Positions 42,450-48,670 of a stretch of 64,000 bases of DNA are shown one piece after another. The stretch covers positions 1,674,001-1,738,000 of the forward strand of contig CBDDOJ010000002.1 in the NCBI GenBank assembly GCA_965231865.1, written 5' to 3'. Under the pieces are notes generated by a model. The model ran no database searches, was not told the DNA's origin, and was given only the letters and a program-made list of their open reading frames with translations. This DNA is from WTGA01 sp965231865 (GTDB lineage Bacteria; Pseudomonadota; Gammaproteobacteria; Arenicellales; Poriferihabitantaceae). Positions within the stretch are counted from its first letter, which is position 1. Every line of letters starts with the position of its first letter. The position numbers and the translations under genes are program-made.

Positions 42450-43730
42450 TTACTCCTCAAATTCAAATGCGCGTTCACCATGTAATGCTTCATCCATCCC
42501 CATATCCTCCTGTTGCGCACTGACTCGACCTCCACCGGTTAACAGTGCCGCAAACTTGTAGACAAGGAAGGTCGCGACCGCGGAATAGCCGATTGTGCAC
42601 AGTACGGCAAACAGTTGCGTCAGGATCTGTCCCGGATTTCCATACAATGCACCGGCCGCACCATTGATGGCAGGACTTGCAAGCACTCCCGTTGCCAGGG
42701 CACCGAATACCCCGACCATGCCGTGCAGGCCAAAGGCATCCAGGGTGTCATCGTAACGAATCAGCTGCTTGAGCTTAACAACAAAGAAATATCCGACAAC
42801 CCCCCCAAGCACTCCGATGATGAGACTGCCGCCCACATCCACAAATCCGGCGGCAGGCGTAATGGCGACCAGCCCGGCCACGGTGCCGGAGACGGCCCCC
42901 AACAGGGTCGGTTTTCCCGTGTCTTTCCACTCGATCAGTATCCAGGTCAAGGTGGCCGCTGCGGTCGAAATATTGGTGACCAGCAGGGCATTCACTGAAA
43001 TCGCGTCCGCTGCCAGCTCGCTGCCGGAATTGAAGCCAAACCACCCGAACCACAGCAGGGCCGCCCCCAACGCTGTGAACTTAATGGAAACGGGTTGTGA
43101 CTTTTCGGAAATATAGTCTTTTCTTTTCCCCAGCACACAAAGCAAAACCAAGCCGGCAATCCCTGCATTGATGTGAACCACGGTTCCGCCCGCAAAATCG
43201 AGTTCCCCGTTCTGGCTCAGGAACCCGCCACCCCACACCCAGTGTGCGATGGGGCTGTAGACGACAAGAACCCAAAAAAAGGTAAATACGAGCCAGGTTG
43301 AGAATTTGATGCGTTCAATGACGGACCCACTGACAATGGCGACCGCGATGGCAGCAAAGGTTCCCTGGAATGCAACGAATAAAAGCGTGGGGATACTCCC
43401 TGATATATCATTGACGCCGATGCCGCCGAGCATAAAGTTATCCAGGTTTCCGACCCACTGGCCTTCCCCTGAAAATGCGAGTGAATAGCCAAGTACCACC
43501 CAGGCCAATGTGGCCACGCAAAACCCCAGGTAGCTCATGGCAACGGTGTTCAACACACTTTTGCTTCGGGTCAGCCCGCCGTAAAACAGGGCCAGGCCGG
43601 CCGGAGTCATTAACATGACCAGAACGGTTGAAATGGAAACCCAGGCAATATCTCCAGAGTTCAATTCACTGGCCAGCAGTGTGGATGGAAATGCAAGGAT
43701 GAGCAAACTTGTCAGGATGTACTTCTTCAT
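42450..43730 (-). CDS. amtB: Ammonium transporter (Amt family)
   Basis: Inner-membrane ammonium channel of 426 residues with a cleavable-looking signal sequence (KKYILTSLLILAFPSTLLA) and eleven hydrophobic segments. Family parts include LALFYGGLTRSKSVLN, IAHWVWGGGFLSQNG, GGTVVHINAGIAGLV (first pore histidine), LLWFGWFGFNSGSE, LGAVSGTVAGLVAITPAAGF and DAFGLHGMVGVFGALATG (second pore histidine). ATG at 43730 has the strong promoter at 43768-43796 just upstream. The usual glnK partner is missing; a tandem Usp gene takes its place. Confidence 0.94.
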   Translation of the reverse strand: MKKYILTSLLILAFPSTLLASELNSGDIAWVSISTVLVMLMTPAGLALFYGGLTRSKSVLNTVAMSYLGFCVATLAWVVLGYSLAFSGEGQWVGNLDNFMLGGIGVNDISGSIPTLLFVAFQGTFAAIAVAIVSGSVIERIKFSTWLVFTFFWVLVVYSPIAHWVWGGGFLSQNGELDFAGGTVVHINAGIAGLVLLCVLGKRKDYISEKSQPVSIKFTALGAALLWFGWFGFNSGSELAADAISVNALLVTNISTAAATLTWILIEWKDTGKPTLLGAVSGTVAGLVAITPAAGFVDVGGSLIIGVLGGVVGYFFVVKLKQLIRYDDTLDAFGLHGMVGVFGALATGVLASPAINGAAGALYGNPGQILTQLFAVLCTIGYSAVATFLVYKFAALLTGGGRVSAQQEDMGMDEALHGERAFEFEE

Positions 43731-43767
43731 GGGGTCAGGCCTTTTTTTCAGGAATAATGCATTGAAA

Positions 43768-43796
43768 CTTATAACCAAAACAATCAATCTAGTCAA
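43768..43796 (-). promoter_or_regulatory. Sigma-70 promoter of the ammonium transporter operon
   Basis: On the minus strand TTGACT (43791-43796) and TATAAG (43768-43773) are 17 bases apart, close to consensus, and lie 38 bases before the amt start codon. No sigma-54 (GG-N10-GC) site was noticed, although amt genes are often nitrogen-controlled. Confidence 0.65.
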
Positions 43797-44177
43797 ATCC
43801 TGAAGTTGGACAACCAATTAAAGTGACAAGACCTGACTTTCGGATTATAACTGATACGAGCCATCGTATGGTGGGCATTTGCATTGTCGGGTCATAGGAA
43901 ATGGGGTGGGCGTTCCAGGTCAATGGTGGGAGGGGAAGCGGCACGTTGACAATTGGAGACTCCATCGCGTTTTTACCAATCCAGGCAGCCAACCTTGTGC
44001 CCTTATCCATGCCATCACCTGCTTGATCATTTTTCAGTGCGTCCATCTCCTCCTGCATGCTCGCCTGGAACCCGGTTATCCATCCAGGGCGGTCTTTTGA
44101 TTGGAAAGAGCGTGTTATTTATTTCAACATTACCCGGTGTGCCGGGTTGGCAGCACAAGATGTGTTGATAATTTTCG
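43797..44177. other. Spacer between ammonium transporter and tRNA-Arg
   Basis: About 380 bases with no supportable gene. A TATAAT-like sequence on the minus strand (43844-43849) might be a second amt promoter. The rest shows only short, unlikely frames. Confidence 0.4.
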
Positions 44178-44206
44178 TTGAAAAAGACGATGGCTTTCGG
44201 TACTGT
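44178..44206 (+). promoter_or_regulatory. tRNA-Arg promoter
   Basis: TTGAAA (44178-44183) and TACTGT (44201-44206) are exactly 17 bases apart and end 20 bases before the mature tRNA. Confidence 0.55.
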
Positions 44207-44225
44207 ATGGTTCACCAGAATTTGA

Positions 44226-44302
44226 GCGCCCGTAGCTCAGTTGGATAGAGTACCTGGCTACGAACCAGGTGGTCGGGAGTTCGAATCTCTCCGGGCGCGC
44301 CA
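44226..44302 (+). tRNA. tRNA-Arg (anticodon ACG)
   Basis: A 77-base cloverleaf with encoded CCA. The acceptor stem GCGCCCG pairs with CGGGCGC, the D-arm follows TA, the anticodon stem CCTGG/CCAGG encloses CTACGAA (anticodon ACG, normally edited to ICG), and the T-arm contains GTTCGAATC. It reads CGN arginine codons. Toxin-antitoxin and insertion-sequence remnants begin directly after its 3' end, which fits tRNA genes as integration sites. Confidence 0.97.
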
Positions 44303-44341
44303 TCATCGCCCATAACGTACAATTGTTAAGGAGGAATTGGA

Positions 44342-44551
44342 ATGGATATTAAAGAGGACCCAGGTCGAATCACGGTTTTCCGCACCGCCACAGACGAAAA
44401 TACCGTTGACTGGCTTTACAAAGAAGTGATCGCGGGGCGCTTGCGCCAGGGTTGGGGGTGGCCTGGGTTGGGGCTTATGACAAGTGATGGAGAGAGGGTC
44501 GAAAAGTCGGCGTGGGAGGAGGCGTATAGGGCGTGTTGTAACGAGGACTGA
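44342..44551 (+). pseudogene. Truncated N-terminal fragment of an unknown protein
   Basis: A 69-residue frame with an excellent ribosome-binding site (TAAGGAGGAA, seven bases before the ATG). The product starts DIKEDPGRITVFRTATDENT and runs through WLYKEVIAGRLRQGWGWPG, a composition like the beginning of a larger nuclease- or ATPase-type protein, then stops abruptly. Its stop codon TGA is the first triplet of an IS21-like terminal repeat (44549), so the gene appears cut by insertion, with the rest lost. It could also be a genuine small protein. It is the first feature after the tRNA. Confidence 0.5.
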
Positions 44552-44621
44552 GTATTCCATGGAAAGTAGCCGCCTATTCTACGGAAAGTAGCCACCCCCG
44601 GATCGGAGCGATAGCGACGCA
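44549..44621. repeat. IS21-like terminal repeats, copy B (two tandem units)
   Basis: Begins TGAGTATTCCATGGAAAGTA and holds two 22-base tandem units (from 44552 and from 44574: TATTCCATGGAAAGTAGCC and TATTCTACGGAAAGTAGCC), then a tail ending GATCGGAGCG and AGCGACGCA as in copy A at 2769-2818. Multiple short terminal repeats of this type characterise IS21-family ends. No transposase genes remain. Confidence 0.55.
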
Positions 44622-44622
44622 A

Positions 44623-45081
44623 CTACTCTTTATAAGTCCTTAAATTAGTGTTGGCCTTATCCATAGACCACGGATTGAGCAACTGGACATCGAAGTGCAT
44701 GAAATTCTTCGTGTTCCGAGTCACAAGAATCATTTCATGCTGAATGGCTACCGCTGCGATTTGGGCATCGGCTGCGGCAGGCGGGCGGCCAGCACGATCA
44801 CCGTCTCCCATGAGGTGTCCCCAGATCGTGGCTGCACGAACGTCGAAGGGCAGGACGCGCCCATCAAACTGCCGAGTGATATCCTGCTCGATCCACCTTT
44901 CAAATCGTTCGCGACGCGCTTGTTCCCTTACCTTCCGCGCGCCTCGGACAAGTTCTCCGATGGTTTGTGAAGCAAGGAAAAGGTCTATTGGAGCCTGTGC
45001 TTCAAGCCAGTCGAGTACCGTCTTTTCAGGCTTTGGCTTGACCGTCTCGCTGACGATATTGGTATCGAGAAGAAAGGCCAT
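44623..45081 (-). CDS. vapC: PIN-domain toxin (VapC family)
   Basis: Ribonuclease toxin of 152 residues. PIN acidic residues are visible: FLLDTNIVSE at the start, SQTIGELVRGA, PAAADAQIAAVAI and LVTRNTKNF near the end, in the normal order for VapC, which usually cleaves initiator tRNA or rRNA loops. ATG at 45081 overlaps the antitoxin stop by one base (TGATG), as is usual for such pairs. The end of the gene touches the IS21-like repeat. Confidence 0.9.
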   Translation of the reverse strand: MAFLLDTNIVSETVKPKPEKTVLDWLEAQAPIDLFLASQTIGELVRGARKVREQARRERFERWIEQDITRQFDGRVLPFDVRAATIWGHLMGDGDRAGRPPAAADAQIAAVAIQHEMILVTRNTKNFMHFDVQLLNPWSMDKANTNLRTYKE

Positions 45082-45401
45082 CAGCCGAGGTCGGCGGAGC
45101 GACCGGTGGACCTGTCACGCTCGACGGGCAGTTCAGTTTCGGTCAGAGGCGAAGCACGGAGGAACGCGACTAATTCGGTGCCGGTCTTGGCTTTAGGGAT
45201 GGTCAGAACCGGATGTAGCGACTGGCGAATGAGTTCCGCTTCCGCGCCGTCTGACCGAAGGGCCCCGGCGATTGCCTTGACGAGGGATGCGTCTCGACAG
45301 GGAACCGTGACCTCAACACGTTTGGCGCCGCTGGATGCAATTCTTTTGCGGTGACGAGAGACGCGTGATGCCTCTTTAGTCTTCAGATTTGTGGGTTTCA
45401 T
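45081..45401 (-). CDS. vapB: Antitoxin partner of the PIN toxin
   Basis: A 106-residue antitoxin. The N-terminal half (KTKEASRVSRHRKRIASSG, KRVEVTVPCRDASLVKAIAG) looks like a short DNA-binding module that precedes a helical part with LRSDGAEAELIRQSL; the C-terminal third (RASPLTETELPVERDRSTGR) is the likely toxin-wrapping tail. ATG at 45401 is preferred; an in-frame ATG at 45419 lies inside the operator. A perfect 36-bp palindrome is placed immediately upstream, the expected autoregulatory site. Confidence 0.82.
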   Translation of the reverse strand: MKPTNLKTKEASRVSRHRKRIASSGAKRVEVTVPCRDASLVKAIAGALRSDGAEAELIRQSLHPVLTIPKAKTGTELVAFLRASPLTETELPVERDRSTGRSADLG

Positions 45402-45409
45402 AGTGGCAT

Positions 45410-45445
45410 ATCCTAACATCCGGTAACGTTACCGGATGTTAGGAT
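45410..45445. promoter_or_regulatory. Perfect 36-bp palindrome, operator of the vapBC pair
   Basis: Two fully complementary 18-base arms meet at 45427/45428: left ATCCTAACATCCGGTAAC, right GTTACCGGATGTTAGGAT. The palindrome ends nine bases before the antitoxin ATG, so bound protein would block its expression. Perfect symmetry over 36 bases suggests either two adjacent dimer sites or strong selection. Confidence 0.75.
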
Positions 45446-45759
45446 GTCGGAGCTTGTATGTCAAGTGCAAATTCGGTTTCGCAGCCCGGAAGCCGTATCA
45501 GGTCCCAACCCTCTCCCACCTGCTGAACCGATTTTTCATTGTCAAATCCGACTGATTCCCGACTATGCCTCGTACTATGAGTATTCCACGGCTTCGGTAC
45601 TCAAAGCAAATTGTTGTTTCTTGGTCCTGCCGAGGACATGGATGCGCGCTTGGGTGAAGCTTACACGCCAGCCTGCACTTTTCTGCGCCGTGTTATTCAT
45701 GACCGTCGGCCGGTGACCGCAGCCTGCGTGGGGCAACCATTCCGATATATCCGATTAGA
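45446..45759. other. Spacer between the two toxin-antitoxin modules
   Basis: About 310 bases. Apart from a 14-base piece of the IS21-like repeat (45578-45591) I see only short frames of no clear origin, including one reading AEDMDARLGEAYTPACTFLR that may be a relic of a lost gene. Confidence 0.4.
45578..45591. repeat. IS21-like repeat start, copy C (14 bases)
   Basis: TGAGTATTCCACGG matches the first bases of copies A and B, then diverges. Being only 14 bases long, it may be chance, but its place between the two modules suggests a further insertion scar. Confidence 0.3.
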
Positions 45760-45807
45760 CGTATATATTGATATTATACGGAGAAGGGTATATATAGATG
45801 ATATACC
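45760..45807. promoter_or_regulatory. Paired operator sites upstream of hipBA
   Basis: Two inverted repeats have the same nine-base spacer: CGTATA / TATACG (45760-45765, 45775-45780) and GGTATA / TATACC (45787-45792, 45802-45807), 27 bases apart. A further GTATA half-site follows at 45815. They cover the probable promoter and resemble the spaced TATCC-type operators bound by HipB dimers. Confidence 0.55.
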
Positions 45808-45835
45808 ACAGATCGTATAGAGAGGAATAATATAA

Positions 45836-46081
45836 ATGGGAAAGATTGTACGCAACAACAAAGATCTTGGTGCAGCCATCCACCGTGCACGCAAGAATAA
45901 GGGCTTACGGCAGGTTGATGTCGCTCGAAAAGCTTCAGTACGCCAGGCACTAATATCAGACCTGGAGAACGGCGTGACTACGGCAAAGTACGATACCGTG
46001 ATCAGGGTGTTGGCCGCCTTGGATCTGGACTTGTCCATTGTCCCGAGACGCAAAGCCGGATTCGATCCAACGGAGTATTGA
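45836..46081 (+). CDS. hipB: HipB-type antitoxin (XRE helix-turn-helix)
   Basis: An 81-residue DNA-binding antitoxin. The Xre helix-turn-helix covers about residues 10-65: LGAAIHRARKNKGLRQVDVA, ASVRQALISDLENG and VIRVLAALDLDLSIVPR. It ends with a short tail (AGFDPTEY). GAGGAAT precedes the ATG. The stop codon is followed directly by the GTG of hipA. It should repress its own promoter through the repeats at 45760-45807 and neutralise HipA. Confidence 0.92.
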   Translation: MGKIVRNNKDLGAAIHRARKNKGLRQVDVARKASVRQALISDLENGVTTAKYDTVIRVLAALDLDLSIVPRRKAGFDPTEY

Positions 46082-47380
46082 GTGGGACGTAAACGCCAGG
46101 GACGTATGCTGGATGTGTATGTTGGCTCTAGTAAAGTTGGCATGTATTCCCGTGAGCCGAGCGGTGCAACATCGTTTCGTTATGATCCGGATTGGCTGTC
46201 ATCTGATAAGGCATTTCCCATTTCCATGTCCATGCCACTGACCGATCGTGTCTGGTCAGGGGAAGGTGCAATCAGCTACTTTGACGGGCTGTTGCCCGAT
46301 GATCACACCGTAAGAGAAAAAATTGCGGCCCGTGAGCAGGCAGATAGTGCCGGGATTTTTGACCTCCTGGCAGTCCTCGGACGAGATTGCGTAGGAGCAC
46401 TGCGTTTTGTCCCCGAGGGAGTTGATCCCGGTGACCCCACGAATATGGAATACAGGCCGGTCAGCGATGATGAGATTTCTGCTCGGATCGCTTCCCTCGA
46501 AATCAGGCCTCTCGGCGTCGATGTTAATGAAGATGACTTTCGCATCTCGATTGCGGGCGTGCAGGGAAAAACGGCTTTTCTCTGGATCAACAATCAATGG
46601 CAGTTGCCACTTGGCGCGACCCCAACCTCCCACATCTTCAAACCCGCCATGAGAAAAGGCCCGACAGGAGCTGATTTTTCTGATACCCCTTGGAATGAGT
46701 GGCTCTGTCTTGAGTTGTGCCGTGCCCTGGGCCTTGAGTCGGCAAAGGCCGAGGTATTGATATTCAATGACAAACCCGTGGTTGCGATTGAGCGTTTCGA
46801 CCGGGTCTGGAGGGAAGGAGTGATATACCGGCTGCCACAGGAAGATATGTGTCAGGCACTCGGTGTTCCGACTGTGCGGAAATACCAAAGTGATGGTGGG
46901 CCAGGCATTGTCGATGTACTGGAATTCCTGAACGGTGCGATTACCCCGTATGAAGACCGCATGGCTTTTCTGAAGGCGCAGATCATTTTCTGGTTGCTGG
47001 CAGCCATTGATGGTCATGCGAAAAACTTCTCAATATTTCTCTCGCCAGATGGTTGCCGACTCACGCCTCTATACGATGTGATTTCGGCTGCACCCTGGCC
47101 AGAATTTCCGGATCAAAAGATCAGGCTTGCAATGGCCTTGGGGAGCAAAAACCATTACCGATTACAACAAATCCAGCTCCGGCATTTCTATCAGACAGGT
47201 CAAAAGGCAGGGTTGCGTGAGCAGGACATGGATAGCATCTTTTCCAGCCTGATCGTGAAGATGGATGAGGCCATTGCAGAAACCGCTGATTTGGCTGCCA
47301 ATGCCGGAGTGCCAGCATCCATAACCGAGTCAATCCTTGCAGGTGTGAGCAAACGAGCCGAGCTAATCGAAAAGGAATGA
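46082..47380 (+). CDS. hipA: HipA-type serine/threonine kinase toxin
   Basis: Kinase toxin of 432 residues that, in E. coli, phosphorylates glutamyl-tRNA synthetase and induces persistence. Kinase features are present: ISIAGVQGKTAFLW (P-loop-like), HIFKPAM, ERFDR, the catalytic loop AIDGHAKNFSIF (Asp310, Asn315) and the metal-binding YDVISA (Asp332). The N-terminal subdomain (DVYVGSSKVG, YFDGLLPDD) is also normal. The start codon is GTG, with no spacer after hipB. A 25-codon frame overlaps its stop. Confidence 0.92.
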   Translation: MGRKRQGRMLDVYVGSSKVGMYSREPSGATSFRYDPDWLSSDKAFPISMSMPLTDRVWSGEGAISYFDGLLPDDHTVREKIAAREQADSAGIFDLLAVLGRDCVGALRFVPEGVDPGDPTNMEYRPVSDDEISARIASLEIRPLGVDVNEDDFRISIAGVQGKTAFLWINNQWQLPLGATPTSHIFKPAMRKGPTGADFSDTPWNEWLCLELCRALGLESAKAEVLIFNDKPVVAIERFDRVWREGVIYRLPQEDMCQALGVPTVRKYQSDGGPGIVDVLEFLNGAITPYEDRMAFLKAQIIFWLLAAIDGHAKNFSIFLSPDGCRLTPLYDVISAAPWPEFPDQKIRLAMALGSKNHYRLQQIQLRHFYQTGQKAGLREQDMDSIFSSLIVKMDEAIAETADLAANAGVPASITESILAGVSKRAELIEKE

Positions 47381-47454
47381 TCCGCTGCTATGAAATGCAG
47401 GAGCAAACAATACTGCAGCTTGAAAAAATTGAAACCATCGAAAAGCGCCTATGA
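47377..47454 (+). CDS. Possible 25-residue peptide coupled to hipA
   Basis: An ATG at 47377 overlaps the hipA stop (ATGA) with AAAGGA just upstream and opens 25 codons (MIRCYEMQEQ, then TILQLEKIETIEKRL), ending in an amphipathic helix. The position suggests reinitiation after hipA. No known family is recognised; it may be the start of a lost gene or a chance frame. Confidence 0.3.
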   Translation: MIRCYEMQEQTILQLEKIETIEKRL

Positions 47455-47612
47455 ACACGGTGGATACGCTACGTGTGTGTGAGAAAATCATTCGATTGGT
47501 ATAAAAATGGGACTAGGACAATCAACCTGTCAACGCAGAAGTGCCCTCGCCCACTTCAGAGCGGGATAGTCCTGATCGAAACACGCGTCACCTTGACTCG
47601 ACCTGTCTGGTT

Positions 47613-47840
47613 TTATGTGGTGGCTTGCAACTTTTCTGCAAGCCACAGCTTGATGAGCGATTGCCGCGTAACGCCAATTCTCCTCGCTTCCTTATCCAGC
47701 GATTCGATCATCCACACCGGAAAATCGATATTTACCCATTTTTGATTCTGATTGGGTTTTACGGCTGTAGACAAATCCAAATCAGCCATCACTCCCACTT
47801 TTCCGGTATCAAATTTTTGATCGAAATCTTTAGCTTTCAT
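47613..47840 (-). CDS. CopG/BrnA-type antitoxin, apparently without its toxin
   Basis: A 75-residue ribbon-helix-helix antitoxin: KAKDFDQKFDTGKVGVMADL, DLSTAVKPN and WVNIDFPVWMIESLDKEARRI, then GVTRQSLIKLWLAEKL, a pattern common in BrnA-like and CopG-like antitoxins. Its toxin (BrnT type) usually lies immediately upstream, but only 69 bases separate it from pyrE, with no room for one; nothing toxin-like follows either. It therefore looks like an orphan antitoxin at the end of the island. Confidence 0.75.
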   Translation of the reverse strand: MKAKDFDQKFDTGKVGVMADLDLSTAVKPNQNQKWVNIDFPVWMIESLDKEARRIGVTRQSLIKLWLAEKLQATT

Positions 47841-47909
47841 ATATTTTGACCGCTGATTCCCGGGCGTGTCTGACGGAAATTATTCGAATCTTCTCACCCC
47901 GGATATGGG

Positions 47910-48569
47910 TTACCCCGTTTCAGGGGTCAATCCATAGGCTTCCCGGTATTGCTGGATTTCCCGGTGGTGTTTCCAGAACGATGGATCGGTTTGCAAATAT
48001 TCAATCAGGTCTTCCAGCTTGAGGAGGGCAAGTACGGGGATTCCATGCTGTCGTTCGATTTTCTGGATCGCAGACAGGGGTTCACCGTCGACTGTTTCCT
48101 GTCGGTCAAGTGCGATGACAACGGCACCGGGTTCGGCCCCGCAGTCCGATATGATTTCGATGGATTCATGGACGGAAGTGCCGGCCGTAATGACATCGTC
48201 CACGATGAGGACCTTCCCGTTCAGTTCCGCACCGACCGTCCTGCCTCCTTCTCCGTGGTCCTTGGTTTCCTTGCGATTGAACGCATAGGGAACGTTCAGT
48301 TGATGGTTTTGTGCCAGTTGCATTGACGTGGCGGCTGCGAGGGGAATGCCTTTGTAAGCAGGGCCATAAAGCATGAAAGGGGAGGAGAAGTTCTCAACAA
48401 TCAGTCTTGCGTAGGCCGAAGACAGCCGGTTCAGCAGTTCGCCATTGCTAAACAGGCCGGCATTGAAAAAATAGGGGCTTATCCTCCCGGATTTGAGTGT
48501 AAACTTTCCAAATCTGAAAATATGATTTTCAACGCACATTTTCAGGAATTGAGTTCTGTAGTCCATCAT
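47910..48569 (-). CDS. pyrE: Orotate phosphoribosyltransferase
   Basis: Pyrimidine synthesis enzyme of 219 residues joining orotate to PRPP. KFTLKSGRISPYFFNAGLFS, YGPAYKGIPLAAATS, YAFNRKETKDHGEGG and the PRPP motif VLIVDDVITAGTSVHES are exact family markers. Two adjacent ATGs (48569, 48566) are possible starts; the frame further upstream is not family-like. It is the first core gene after the tRNA-associated island and is divergent from ampG. Confidence 0.96.
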   Translation of the reverse strand: MMDYRTQFLKMCVENHIFRFGKFTLKSGRISPYFFNAGLFSNGELLNRLSSAYARLIVENFSSPFMLYGPAYKGIPLAAATSMQLAQNHQLNVPYAFNRKETKDHGEGGRTVGAELNGKVLIVDDVITAGTSVHESIEIISDCGAEPGAVVIALDRQETVDGEPLSAIQKIERQHGIPVLALLKLEDLIEYLQTDPSFWKHHREIQQYREAYGLTPETG

Positions 48570-48670
48570 GATCCGTACGACCGATAGTGATGGACACCAA
48601 CTGTAGTACAACTGTACAGGCCTTGGAAGCCTAAAAGCCATATTCCAGGGGGACCGTCTCCATAAAATGA

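Noticed and set aside
47855..47891. CCGGGCG and TTCGAATCT matches to the tRNA-Arg 3' end as a firm attachment site
   Set aside because: Matches are 7-9 bases and in the wrong order relative to the tRNA; kept only as a weak hint in the island finding.
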